DNA from: Torreya grandis
Taxonomy: Eukaryota; Streptophyta; Pinopsida; Cupressales; Taxaceae
Direction: 5' to 3'
NCBI GenBank assembly: GCA_037957365.1
Contig: JARHVA010000349.1
Coordinates: 330,501 to 394,500 of the forward strand
DNA: 64,000 nucleotides
The notes under the pieces were generated by a model that was not told where the DNA came from, did no database searches, and saw only the letters and a list, made by a program, of their open reading frames with translations. Every line of letters begins with the position of its first letter. The first letter of the stretch is position 1. Made by a program: the position numbers and the translations under genes. Below, one piece after another: positions 34,660 to 47,040 of this stretch.

Positions 34660-36682
34660 TGTCTAATATAAATGGGAAAAAACACCGATTTACGGCACAT
34701 TTCAATTGTCAAAAAGACAAAATAAAAATAAATTGATGTGATAAATATGATTTTTTAACACATTGAACAACTGAACCAGAAAAATTCATTTCATTGGTCC
34801 AATGTGTTTAAAAAATTGGATCATCATTATTTGTTAATTTAAATTTATAAAAAAAATCATGCATTTACCATGGCATTAACCAATGACCGAAAAAAAAAAA
34901 TGGAAAGGCATACCTAAAAAATGTGGTGAGCTTTTGGTTACAAATCCCTCTCTTTCTCTTCCTCATCCTCTATTTGCCTCTTCTTTCTTCCTCTCTTTTC
35001 CTCTTCTTATTTCTTCCTCTCTTTTCATATTCCTCTCTTTTCGTATTCCTCTCTTTTCTCCTTTAATTTTATTTTTTGCAAAATGGAGTGAGCTTAGGGT
35101 TTGGCTGGGTTGGATTAACCAAGGCCCTCCTTCTATGTTTAGGTTGTGTGTTTTTTAATTTTTGTGGCTTTTCGAACGTTTTTTTAAATGAGCTGACCAT
35201 TCTGAGACCTCCAGACAAAGTCCCCGAGATTGTCTAGGAATCGCATGACATCCCTAACACAATAAAATTAGGGAGACATTTCCCAAGAACATCCAGAATC
35301 TTATAGATGTCCCAATGTTTTCACAAGTTGGAGGGCTGGAAAGGGGATGTTTCGTCCTTGTCCCTAAGTCATGTCTCCTTCGTGTCATTACTAAGGCACC
35401 TTAGTGGGCTCGATCTCAATACAATTTGAGCTCTCTTTTCTAAGTAAAGATTTTGATATATGATTTTAAATGTCATACATGCTAAATATGGATTCAAGGG
35501 AGTTATGTTTCAATGTCTGAGGATATATCAGTTTTCCAATATGATGTTTGGTTTCCATATGGTGTGTCCTAGAATGAAGGCTCTTTCTATAGGAAATATT
35601 GGATCTTATACATTACATGCCCATGGTGCTTAGTAAACTTGCAAACATGATAGTATATTTTTACAGTTTCTATCTTTATTTGTCTTAAATGTGAGAAGTT
35701 GGTCTTTGAAGATTGATGTGTGTGCATGTGTGCAAACATACACAGTGATAACCCAATGAGTATCCCTGGAAAGTCACATTCAATGTGTGGGAGTTATCAA
35801 GAATGTGGAGCTTCAATACAGAAATTATAGTCTGAAGGATGCTTTCTAAGCAACCAATTGGAGGGCCTGATATAGTACTCAGTGTAAAATGGCTTATTTC
35901 CATAGGCCCATACACCATTAAATCACACTGAAAGTTACATCTCCTACAAACAAAATGGAAAAGAGTAAACGACCAAAGGAGTCGAACCTAAGGCACCAAT
36001 GATGAATTCAATCCACACGGCACATTTTATATTTCTAGTGAGATACTCCAAAATTCAAATCTTGTTCAAAAAACAAAGATGTGTATGAAGAACGAAGAGT
36101 CTACTCCAAAGTCAAATCTTGTTAAAAAACAAAGGACCCATATAAAGTAAATGAGCCTAAACAAGCTAATAAGGTGAAACTACCAACAACACAAAAAGAA
36201 GGAAAATCGATAGACAAGCTTGAAGCCATCTTACACAACCAAGCAAAGTGGTTGAAGAACCAAGAAGTCCAACATTGAGTTGATCGAACAGGGAGTAATA
36301 GAAAAAGAATTGACATGGAAATAAGTCACCCAGAACTTTCCGAATCTATGATGGCTTTCAGGACAAAGCCTCTCAGGAGGAGGGGTGCATTGTGCCCCTA
36401 TGCACAACATCAAATTGTTAGTCAGCTTGGTGACCCAAATATCCATTTAATATTTTATTAGATGAGTTAGGATTAGTATCTAGAACTCAGGCATTACTAA
36501 CCTAACATCATCATCCATCATATACCATTTATAATTCTTATTACTCATTATTCTAATCTAATGGCAATGTGCTCAAGCATTTCTATTGGGAAGCATTGTG
36601 CTTCCACCAACAAATTCCTCTTGGTGTCTATTTATTCTGCCAGTTATTGCCCTTTATTGCATTTGTATGCTTGGAAGCCCAA
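34660..36682. other. No recognised feature
   Basis: AT-rich, with a pyrimidine-rich tract at 34945-35075 (CTCTTTTC and CTTCTTC repeats on the plus strand). It may contain the outer part of the LTR that continues at 36683. No coding region was recognised. Confidence 0.4.
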
Positions 36683-37053
36683 CATAGAGATCAAAATACA
36701 GCATGGCATCACATATGCAACCCCTCACACATTTAAGGAGTTCACCTGTAATCATCGTGGCACATCCCGATGATGGAGAATAGGGATTCCACAATATCCC
36801 TTGACGTATGCATAGTGAGATGTGAGGTAATGTACTCTTCTCATTTGCAATATTGATAGGAAAAAAATAGTTTACATGTTAGAAACAAAATAGTTTAATG
36901 TGTATTATGCTCTCTATTTTTGTGCAGTATTCTGATCTTCACTGTTTTACAGTTCAGTTCTACCAGTTTACTTATACTGTAATGCTATTTATGGTTTGCA
37001 TCCGCTTTGACCTAAGTTCCAGCAGTTTAGAATACTCCTGGAATTCGGATCAA
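36683..37053 (+). repeat. 5' LTR (homologous part) of a non-autonomous retrotransposon
   Basis: It aligns by eye with 39340-39714 over about 370 bases (TAGAGATC.AAAATAC, CACATGYGCAAC, CTCACACATT.AA, GGCACATCCC, ACAGTT.AGTTCT, TTTATGGTTT, CTAAGTTCCA, AATTCRGATCAA). The right end GATCAA is followed at once by a primer-binding site. The left limit is where similarity becomes unclear; the real LTR may start further left. Confidence 0.7.
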
Positions 37054-37065
37054 TGGTATCAAAGA
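37054..37065 (+). promoter_or_regulatory. Primer-binding site (variant tRNA-Met type)
   Basis: TGGTATCAAAGA, against the usual TGGTATCAGAGC seen on the minus strand at 27901-27912, placed at the LTR end. It sets this element on the plus strand. Confidence 0.75.
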
Positions 37066-37159
37066 AATATCAGACATTGCATATAATTGACATGCGAAAG
37101 GCGTGCAAGAAAGCAAAGAAGAAAATCCAAGATACAGATCTATATTCAATAACTTAGGT

Positions 37160-37900
37160 GAAGCATCAATTTGTCCTCGAAGAGAACCAGAACCTAACGG
37201 AAAAAGAACCAACGGTTGCCAATTTTGCTTTGTACAAAGGACAAAACCCTCAGCCTTGTTATGAAGCAAATGGTAGAGATAAATTTAAGTATCCTCAAGT
37301 TGGAAACTATGTGTTCAAACAATTATATATATACCGGAGGAAAGATGCCACCAAGCTATGAAGCAACTTCAACAAGAATTAGCCAAAATGGAGACAGCTT
37401 GTGAAGAGATTCATCGGGATTTGGCCATTCTGCAGGACAAATGTGAAGAGATGCAAAAGAAGTATGGGCATCTTCAATCAGTTAATGTGACAGCAGAACG
37501 AAATGTGGTAGTCTCTCCTAATTTTCCAAAATATGAACATTCATCAAAACCATTCGGAAATTTTGAACAACGGTCCAAAGGAATTTGTTTCAATCTCTTT
37601 AAGGAAATAGATTACAATGGCCATGCATTGGAAAAACAAATCCAAGCAATCAAATCTCCTCTTGAGGAAGAAATGAGACCCATCAACTCCTCAATATCAG
37701 TATAAGCAACCTATCTACACACATAGAGAGCATCCATCTCATTCTATCATTTGCAATATTTTGGTGCAAGAGGTCCTGAATCTAGACAATGTTGGAATCT
37801 TCATCCTTGTGAATTAAGTGGCAAGTGCAATCACAACAAATCTACGAGTTGGCTTCCATGTATTCCTTTTCACAAATCTTCTAAGTCGCTATAAATTAAT
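37160..37900 (+). pseudogene. Gag-like coiled-coil ORF of the non-autonomous element
   Basis: The ORF 37358-37705 (115 codons) begins MKQLQQELAKMETACEEIHR and DKCEEMQKKYGHL, a coiled coil, followed by a polar region (NFPKYEHSSKPFGNFEQRSK). Past its stop, 37740-37870 reads YFGARGPESRQCWNLHPCE and SGKCNHNKS in one frame, with Cys/His spacing reminiscent of a decayed zinc knuckle. It lies 300 bases after the primer-binding site, the position of gag. No protease, RT or integrase occurs before the 3' LTR, so any movement would depend on another element. The gag reading is inference. Confidence 0.5.
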
Positions 37901-38282
37901 TGTGGTTGGCACAACTTGAGTGGGCCTAATGGTGAAGGCTTGTGTACTTCATAGAGGAGGCACGGTTGCAAATCCAAGAGTGGCTATGGTACGTACGCCC
38001 AATATGAACAACATATAAGGTAAATGGAAAAACAAGCACCTCATAGGCTTGTCTCATACACCAAATTGGTGTCTTGCTTGCCAATGACCTAAAACCCTAC
38101 ACTTACCTTTACCATTATTAAGAACAATGTACATCAATCAAAGATCAAGTTTTACACTTGGCTCCAGAAATTACAGCAAATGAGACTACCGCTTCTTGAG
38201 GAGAGATTGATCCACTTAGCAATTGCAAACTTCAAAGTGAATTTCCAAGGCAACCGTCTTTATGGAACCAACCACTTAGCTC

Positions 38283-38390
38283 CTATGTTGCCAAGAAACG
38301 GAAACAAAAATGGGTATAAAACACAGAAACACAGATTTTCGAAAACCCTTGGCTTGGAAACATCATGGAAATGTTTGTATGATATACTAT

Positions 38391-38465
<75 letters not shown>

Positions 38466-39058
38466 AAAAACAATACATAATACTCATGTTTAGTCCATAA
38501 AAGATGAAACACTAAAAGAATTATAAATATAGTATTCATACAAACTTCAACGACAAAATGTACATTCAAATCTAGAATAAATCATCTAGATTATCCTCAA
38601 AATCATGAATGCCACTCCTACTAGCTCCACTCGTCCTTGTAGCAATGGCTGCCTCCAAACTCCTCTTTGCAATGACTACCTCAAAACTCCTCCTTGTTGC
38701 AATGGCTGCCTCCTAAATTCCTCCTTGCAATTATACAAAACAACAACGATGAGAGTTTGTGTCTTGTCTTTGCATTGAGTGTGTTTATATAGGTTTTAGA
38801 TATTTTATTCTAAAAGATTGGGGTTTTTTTAATGTTTTAGTTGTTCCCCTCCTCCCGGACTTGGTCAACTGTTTTTCCACCAGCAACGTCCTAGAAACAC
38901 CCGGGTGCATGGCAGAAATGTCCAGAAAGTTTCCAGACATTTCCAGCATGTGCCCAGGTGTTTCCAATACATTTCTGAAGAGTTTCCAGCGAGTTTCTGT
39001 ACCGGAAACATTTCCAACGCTGAAACATGGGGATATGTGGCGTTTCTCTGCAATGTAG
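38283..39058. mobile_element. hAT-like non-autonomous element with 8-bp TSD (776 bp)
   Basis: Ends: left CTATGTTGCCAAGAAACGG, right (inverted) CTACATTGCAGAGAAACGC, agreeing at most positions. Flanks: CTTAGCTC (38275-38282) and ATTAGCTC (39059-39066), an 8-bp target duplication with one mismatch, the hAT length. Repeated subterminal motifs GTTTCC/GGAAAC are dense near both ends (GTTTCCAGACATTTCC, GTTTCCAATACATTTC, CGGAAACATTTCC). The interior has a long AT run and no transposase. It sits inside the LTR element at 36.7-39.7 kb and is therefore younger than it. Confidence 0.82.
38394..38465. repeat. (AT)n microsatellite
   Basis: About 70 bases of TA dinucleotides with one interruption (TTTATA), inside the hAT-like element. 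Confidence 0.95.
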
Positions 39059-39339
39059 ATTAGCTCCCATTTTTTAATCGAGTCGTATAAGAAAATCTGA
39101 GCTATAATGAAGGAAATATGGCCTCATTGATATTTCCTGAAACTACTCGTTTGTAACCCCTACAACGGGAAGGGTCACACATGGAAGAACAAGTTCATCT
39201 TCCATGATGGTTACTTCATCCTGTACAACTTCTACACAACTATACACATATATCCTATTGCAGAGTAGAGCAAAGAGGGGTTTATCGATAGTTAATTTTC
39301 CCTACATCATATTCCAAAGTCATATCTCCCCTCCCCCCA

Positions 39340-39714
39340 TGTAGAGATATGAAAATACACCACGAAATCACATGAGCAACCTACTCACACATTCAAGCAG
39401 TTCACCCAAACCCTTGAGGCACATCCCAACAATGGAGTATAGGTACTCCACCACATCCCTCGGCGCATGCAAAGTGATCTATGACATTAATGTACCCTTC
39501 TCACGCACAAAGTTAATATAATAAATATAGTTTCCATATGCATATTTGGCTCTCTAATATTGTCCAATATTTTGTTCTCCATTCATTTACAGTTTAGTTC
39601 TGCATCTTTATTTATACAGCAATTGATATTTATGGTTTCCTTCCACTTAAAACATGTCTAAGTTCCAACAACTTAATTTGTTCTCTACCGGATATTCCCG
39701 AAATTCAGATCAAC
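39340..39714 (+). repeat. 3' LTR (homologous part) of the non-autonomous element
   Basis: Partner of 36683-37053 in the same orientation, ending GATCAACA. The two copies differ at many positions, so the insertion is old. Left of it, AGAGCAAAGAGGGG at about 39265-39280 is a possible polypurine tract, which would move the LTR start left to about 39281. Confidence 0.68.
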
Positions 39715-40829
39715 AAGTTGACATTTCTTTAAGCCTCAACAACAAATTATGTTTCTTGGACAGTATAATTGAGCTATTTTCCATTCAATTATAATGTCTT
39801 TCAACCCATTGTGCATGTTCCTTCCAAACTGGCTTCCCATGATTCCTTCATCACGTTTCTATTATTCAAATTTGACTTCAAATTTCTAATATTCTTAGCA
39901 TTCACTCTCATTGATTGAGAGTGAAAGCACTATCAGATTTATGAGTTATGTGCACCGAGTAAGTTCTACAAACTTTTATTATGGCTTACCAACATTACCT
40001 TAAAATAAATTTTTAAAGACCATTTGAATGTGATTGATATTTTATTTTGAGCTGTTGTTATTTCTTAATCTTATAAGTTTCTTAATTGAAAGAAAAAAAA
40101 TGCATTACAACAAAATGCAAAGCGAATTAGAAAGGTAAGGCATATAAATGACAAAATGTTGATGTCATTGAAAAATGATAAGCAGAAACTGCACCATAAA
40201 AGATGAGTACTAGTAGATGCCTCACCAGGACATTGCAAGATAATTGTAATGCCAACAGAACTGCACTACCGTGTGGTACAACAGATGGAAAAAGTTTTGT
40301 CCCAAACATATTCCAAAATGCAAATGTAGCTGCTGAGAGGACCATCACACCATAACTGAAGCGACCTGCGACCTGGTGAGCATGAACAATGCAAATTTAG
40401 CTAGAGTGAATTTGACCACATACAAGAATGTCCATCGCCTTATTTAGCTAGAGTGAATTTAACCACATGCAAAATAATTCAGGAACTATATTTTCAAAAC
40501 AAGCTCTTATATTTGAACTCCCACACCAGCTTTTGTCAATTTTCCCCACAAAAATCTATATCTGTCCACCACTTCCTATTCAAATATTTATTTCCTTACT
40601 CAGCAATGTTGATTTGATCTAATGATTAAAACTAAAAACAGAATATCTCTTTCAAGAAACCAATGCTAGACAAGATGACAATCAAGCACAACCTCAACAT
40701 GGTAAATTGTCTAAGATGGATATTAAAATCTAAAGAATGCATATCGAAATCCATGGATGTTCAATTACGATCAATGGTGCTGAAAACTGCTTCCCCTAGC
40801 CCCACACAATCACAAAAAAATGGATAATT
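39715..40829. other. No recognised feature
   Basis: AT-rich. A 73-codon minus ORF at 40127-40348 is hydrophobic but resembles nothing known to me. Confidence 0.4.
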
Positions 40830-42310
40830 ATAGAACTAGTGTGTATGCATGCCTTCACAATCAACTAGCAGAGTGTTTTATTTCCAGTATAAAGAATTAT
40901 CCATGCTCATCTATTGGGAAATCTATATGATCTGGTCAGTATCATCTATTTCACATTATCCGCTTTAAATAGATGAATTACTTGTTCATTCCTCCACAAT
41001 TTCACTATATAGCTATGGGAAAAATATAATTGTAAAGCTAAATGGAGATACATGCACGTTCATAGTATGAATGCATACACATAGACAGGATAGAATACAT
41101 ACATTTAAAAAGAATGGAATGGAATAATAAAGTTCCATCTAGTGGATCCGACTCCACACTACAAGACTTCACAACTTAATAGACAAGCATATGCACATAT
41201 ATACACCAAAAGGTAAAACTTGTAGAGGCAGCATTCCATATATAATTAATATTGCCACTTAATACTACAGTTACACCTCCTCATGAATATTGAACAAGGC
41301 TCCACCCACTCCACACTACAAGACTTCACAACTTAATAGACAAGCATATGCACATATATATACCAAAAGGTAAAACTTGTAGAGGAAGCATTCCATATAT
41401 AATTAATATTGCCACTTACTACAGTTACAACTCCTTGTGAATATTGAACAAGGCTCTACATTGGCATACGCAAAGTAATGATACATGAGATTGGGACTAG
41501 GAGTATTAAATAGTAGTCATGAAATCTTTGAGGTTAAGGCAAGCACATCAAATTTTGCACATCCATTTGTCGTATGGTTCCACCCCCATTGTTGACACAT
41601 AAGGATTAACATTATTTGTCTAGTTGGAAAAAGGTCTAAAAAATATCTTCTCAGATAACGCCAAAATATTTTTGATCAAATCTTTTTAAATATTGTATTT
41701 TTCCAAAGATGAAATAAAATATTGAGAGGAAGCTCTGCTAGGGTTTGATGCTTATTGAACTTGGTGCAGTAGAGCCATAGATAGCTATAGAACAAGTGTG
41801 TATGCATGCCTTTGCAATCAAGAAGCAAAGTGTGAACGGAATAAATAAATCTCCATCTAGCGGATCCTACTCCGCACTAAAAGCCTTCACAACTCAACAA
41901 ACAGGCATATGCACATACATATACCAAAAGGTAGAATTTGTAGAGGAAACCTTCCATATAGAATCAATATTGCCACTTAATACTACAGTTACACCTCCTC
42001 ACAAAAATTGAGCAAGACTCCAAGTTGGCACATGCAAAGTAATGATATATGTGATTGGGGTGCTAAATAATAGTCATGAAACCTTTTGAGGTTGATGCAA
42101 GTACATAAAATTTTGCACGCCCACTTGTCCCCCATTGTTAACACAAGGATTAACATTATTTATCTAGTTGGCAAAAGTCTCAGAAATATCTCCTTAAAAA
42201 GGTCCAAAATATTTTTTTATCAAAACATTATAAAATATTGTATTTCCAAAGATGAAAAAAATATTGAGGGGAAAATCTGCTAGGTTTGATGGCACAGTAG
42301 AGCCACAAAT
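40830..42310. repeat. Nested tandem duplications
   Basis: A block starting TCCATCTAG.GGATCC occurs at 41134 and 41852. Within the first copy a 150-160 bp part (CCACACTACAAGACTTCACAA and onward through GAATATTGAACAAGGCTC) is itself doubled (about 41152 and 41310). Both large copies end in CTGCTAGG(G)TTTGATG and CAGTAGAGCCA (41738-41778 and 42278-42306). A lead segment GTGTGTATGCATGCCTT is also present at 40840 and 41797. There is no long ORF. Confidence 0.85.
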
Positions 42311-42329
42311 TGGCAGGTTTTCTCAGTAG

Positions 42330-43260
42330 CAGGGGTGGTTATGGAAGTCGAATAGAGAGTTTCTCAAATTTATATTGGAAGAGTGAGCATCAAGCACCCC
42401 TAGGACAGAACTTCCAGCATGCAGTTACGCAAGGGAGCTCATAAAGTTAACAGGAGAAGACTATGGAAACAATAGGAGCAATGGGGAAGAAAAATATCTC
42501 TCAAGGGCAGAACATGGGACCAGTTGCGGATAACACAATTTTGGAGCTAGACATGGACAAGCCATAAGGTAATGTCCATCGACTCCTCTCTCGAGTCTTG
42601 ATATGTAGATTGCATACAATTGTCTCTAGAGGATTTCTATGGGTAGGCAAGAAAAAAATGAAAACATGTAGGGAATACATTATTAAACCATACCCAATAG
42701 GGTATTTTATAGTGGTTTGTGCGAACAAATATAATTGGGAGAAGATTTTCCAAGGACAGTATTTCTTCAAAAATGCGAGTCTCTTCATGAAATATTAGCA
42801 TAAAGGATTCAAAGCCATGGAGGGGATTCCATCAAAAGCTCCAGTCTTGCTGTGGTTATATCCTCACACACCCAAACCGTGGTAAGACTGTCTTCCAAAC
42901 ACTAGGGGATTTCATGAGGCACTTCATTTGTGTATCAAAGGCAACCATTAGGAGAAGAATCTCAAACTATGCACGGATATATGGGGAGTCAGTGTTGGAT
43001 CCTCCTCTTTGAAAAATCATGACACTAATATCAGCCAGACTGCAGTGGAGTCAACCAATTGATTTCGAGTGCAGACCCTTCAGATCCAAAGCAAGTCAAG
43101 ACTTTGGACTCTTGGTGTGGGAGATAAGGCCTTGGGCCCAAATGGTCTACATGTATTCTTTAGTAAAATGTTTTGGAGGTGCTTGGTTGTACTTAAGGAG
43201 AATGAGGGCCCACAAAAAATTATCATTGTATTAACCTTATCAAGGGGGTCATTTTGAACA
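42330..43260 (+). pseudogene. LINE-like fragment with RT N-terminal motif
   Basis: At about 43120-43190 the plus strand reads DKALGPNGLHVFFSKMFWR, close to the (D/N)KA.GPDG....F.K..W block at the beginning of plant LINE reverse transcriptases. The neighbouring frame-shifted sequence is uncharacteristic. Only this block supports the call. Confidence 0.45.
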
Positions 43261-43441
43261 ATGTCGCTTTTGCCCAATCTTTGACTCAAAGAGCTCTTTT
43301 TTTTTAAATAAGAAACAAAGAGGAGGCCAATTTTTTAGGAGAATTCATGACTCAAGGGCCACCCAATTGACCTTCATCCTGAGTTAAAGGATCTTCAAAG
43401 TGCAGCCTACCAAATCTAGGGAAAGAGATTTAAGGACTACT

Positions 43442-44730
43442 TGTAGACCGTCATATTAGTATTGTCATTGTTATCAGTGTCTTTTAATTACATGTTTTTG
43501 GTAGCCGACATTGTTATGTTGTTAATGATTGTATTATTGCCTTCAGATGGTTTTGTAGTGAGCGAAAGCAAACCAAGAGAATATCAAGACACGAGATAAA
43601 AATCGACAGTTCCAGAACAGGGAAAACAATAGACGACTCAAAATAGACAGTGACTGACGCCAAAGTCAAAATGAGTAAATCCTCGATTAAAGACAGGACC
43701 AGGCAAACGGTGAGCTCGAAAAGGTCTACATGGGCCTCGAGACTGATCGATTCAACCGATCAATCTTCGATTGGGGAAGCTACGCATTTATGAGATAAAC
43801 TAAGCAGTCATCAAATGAAGAAAAGAGATTTGACCATTGCAAGGTGACGCATAAACTGAGGCACGAGAAACGTGCAAGTATAAGGCATCTTTAATGAGAA
43901 CCGGTTCAGTGCAACTGGGTGTGAACGCAAGGAGAAGATGAAAAACCCTAAAAGATAGTTGAATATACACGACTTCAAGAGAATTTTTTTTAGTGTGTTG
44001 TTGTCACTACTACTATTGCGTTTTCCAGAGAGGAAAAGAGCTGTCAAGAAAAAGATATATGAAGACAGAGTAAAACACAAAGAAGAAGAAAAGAGGATGA
44101 AGTGTGGTTGAACAAAGCATAACCAGATGTATGCAGATACAGAGTGTAAAGGTATATGCAGACAGACACTGGGCAAGCAGGAAGAGAAAGAACACACAGA
44201 GATTGAGCAGTGAGTGAGTAGTTACAGATGAAACTTGTAACAAAGACGCTGAACTGGATTCATTTGTGAATCCTTCTTGTATACTGGAGTTGTAGCTCCA
44301 TAGTTCTGATCGGTTGGTGCCATTAGACAAACTGAGTTGGTGCTCAGAGTAGGGGATTAGAGTCTACTTAGGGTTGGTGCCCTTTAATCTTGTAACCAAT
44401 AAGGTTAAATTGAGTTGGTGCTCAGCTAGGGGATTGGTGTCTCCTAAGGATTGGTGTCCTTGAATGTAACCAGTGAGGTTTGCCAGTAAGGCAATTTGTG
44501 TGAGGTTGGATTAGAATAGTAGTTTCTAGTAGTTGTTTCTCACCATGGTTTTTCCCTTTGGGTTTCCACGTAAAAAATTTGGTGTCATGAGTTTTCGTAT
44601 GAGTGTGTGTGATTTCTACATCTTTTCTTTACTTGCATATGAATTTGTATTTCCTTTAAAAGTTTGGAATAACCAGTTTTAGAGCATCTACTAATTCACC
44701 CCCCCCCCTCTCAATAGACAGTTGTGTTCA
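43442..44730 (+). repeat. Probable LTR, TGTAGAC family start (copy 3)
   Basis: TGTAGACCGTCATATTAGTA at 43442 matches the LTR starts at 17504 and 5016, preceded by AAAGAGATTTAAGGACTAC. The right part (44270-44720) has repeated GGTTGGTGCC/GATTGGTGTC motifs, CCATGGTTTTTCCCTTTGGG, TTTCCACG and a C-run (about 44699-44708) followed by TCTCAATAG, features familiar from the R/U5 end of plant LTRs. Whether the left and right parts are one LTR is not certain, since similarity to the other copies is limited to the first 120 bases. Confidence 0.45.
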
Positions 44731-44799
44731 ACAATGAAGTGTGGACCTTTCCAACAAGATTGGGTTGGAGGGTGTTTTAGAAGAATCAAGTGAAAAGTC

Positions 44800-47040
44800 C
44801 ACAAAATCTAGTGAGGATTCAACTGAGTTTGCTCCTTATGAGGGAATTCTTTATTCTGAGACATGACTTCTTCACAGAAGAAGAATGAGCTGCATACAAT
44901 ACAAACATCCATGGAATTGAGGATACGTTCATTGAAGATCCAAAGCCGAATATGCCAAGACAACGCAAACAACGAGTTGAAGGAAGTAACACAGAAAAGG
45001 GAAGATGGTAGTGAGCAAAGTAGTGTACGGATCATTGTCAAAGGAAGGGTCAAGCACATACATTCCTGAGGAAGAGAATTGTATTTGAAGAGCCACCTTA
45101 GAAGCAACCTGTAGCCATAGCCATGGTTGCCCCATCAACTCCATTTCCTAGAAAAGTAGAAGCTTTTGGAGTTCATTGGTGATGAATCGGAGGATCCAAT
45201 GAGTATGGCATTACAGTGCACGCATTATAATATGGACTACCAATGGGCATACAGATGAGCGTCTTTGGTTTCCATGCTTCCCAACCATGCTTTGAGGAAT
45301 GGTTATTGATTGGTTCACATATGCACCAAACACTAATAAGATAGTATGGGAGAGAATCAATAAAGAATTCGAGAAAGAATTCAAGCTACTAAGAAACAAT
45401 CAACTGTCTCTAAAATATATAATACCCAATATGGTAAGCATTAACATACGAGCCAACAATAGGAGGCTCAAAAAATTGCTAGGAAAACTTGAAAAAGAAT
45501 CAATCAATGCCTTGAAGAAGCAATAGTTTATCAAAGGATTGGTGCCCTCATTGTGAAGGAAGACGAATGTGATGCCATCTTTGTCTTACGAAGACACATA
45601 TAACTAAAAGATGGATATTGAAAGTGAATGAAAGAAAGAAATTATATTAAAATCCATAAATGATCAAAAGTAGGTCAATGGGACTCGGGGATATATCAAT
45701 TACCAATAGAAAGTTCTAGGAAGAGAGAATCCTCAAGTGAAGAAGATGACTCTGACTCTAGTGATGGTGAACAAGGATCAGTTCAAGTTCTTAAGAGGGA
45801 CTAGCTCCGAATGATGAAAGAGCTAAAGGGAAACACTAAGACTGAGGGCAAGGATCTTTGCTCAAAGGCTAAAATGGAAGAGCTAAAGGGAGACATTAAG
45901 AATGACTACAAAGTTATAAAGTCACACGAAGGTGAAATGCTCAAAGAAAATGTTCGATGAGATTTGTCAAATTACAAAGCATTCAATCAAGGATTGTCCC
46001 TACAATTTGTAGAACAAGAGCGCCCAAGTACTTTCGACACAAGGAGAGCAATCAACCACACCCACCACACCACCAAAGAAGTAACAACCTCAGAAAATAG
46101 TGGTAGCAAGAGCCAAATTATGCACGACATTCAACAAAGGTCGAGCTTGCAATATCGGAAGTGTAACAAGTGGAGCCATTTCCACGAGATTGCCCTGCAT
46201 ATCAAAATAACATTAGATATATGGTGTCGACCCAATGAACATAATTACGGAAAATGTCAAAAGCAAGCGAATGTCAACATAATTAACATAGTCGAGGATG
46301 AGAAGGTTATAGCAATACCCAGAGCAAAGGCAAAGAAGGATAATTATCCCAACCCGCGTATGGAGAAGGAAAGACTAGCCAAAGCAAGGGCATAAGTCAA
46401 GAGGGCCATGGTTGAAGAATGGCGATACTCACATGAACATACAAGTACAATGACCAACACGTTCGAGTCACACAAATAAATTGCAAGACAATTCTTGAAA
46501 ACTATTGTACATGTCAAGCTAGCGAATTTACTACAACGCATCCCAAATCTCAAGAATGTTGTAATTGCTATTGTACAAGACATTGTCAAAGACATTGAGC
46601 ATACAATTGTGCATATAGTGTTAAATGGTGGAGTGTCTGGTGATGGAGAGCGGAATAAGTAAATAATAAACCTGTAACTGAGCCCCCATTGTCAAGTGAT
46701 CAAGTGATTGATCCAATGCTCCTAACAATGAATCTAGCTCAATAGTTACCAATCATGCACATGGACATCCTAGGGAGGAATTTGACACACACTATTGTCG
46801 ACGGCGGTTCTGGCACGAATGTTCCTCCAAAGAACACTTGGAAAAGTCTTGGGAAGCCATTTATTTGGCCTCCAACATTCTGATTGGCAGGAGCAGATCA
46901 ACATGACATTAAAGTACTAGTGTACTAATGTGACAAGGTATTTATTGGAACCCAACCCTTTTTGATGAATTTACATACATCTAATTAAAAAATAGGGCCT
47001 ATGATGCACTATTGGGTCAGGGCCAGTTGATAGTGTTGGG
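44800..47040 (+). pseudogene. Decayed Ty3/gypsy gag and protease
   Basis: Plus strand. Near 46780-46880 reads IVDGGSGTNVLPKNTWKSLG and KPFIWPPTF, the aspartic protease active site in the DGGSG form found in some plant gypsy lineages, followed by ADQHDIKVL. The ORF 45964-46395 shows a Cys/His array (YRKCNKWSHFHEIA, then WCRPNEHNYGKC), like the nucleocapsid of such elements with the first cysteine lost. 45299-45526 (WFTYAPNTNKIVWERINKEF) lies where the gag fold's W-F blocks would be. Stops and frame changes separate all parts. The 44920-45140 section is shared with 6940-7230. RT is not present to the right. Confidence 0.65.
45640..45715 (-). repeat. Dispersed repeat (inverted copy of 32560-32640)
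   Basis: The reverse complement contains CCGAGTCCCATTGACCTACT and ACTTTCTATTG as at 32560-32640. It lies inside the decayed gypsy gag region. Confidence 0.6.

Noticed and set aside
34940..35080. Pyrimidine-rich CTCTTTTC tract as a CRISPR-like or regulated repeat
   Set aside because: Units are irregular, without spacers; ordinary low-complexity plant DNA.
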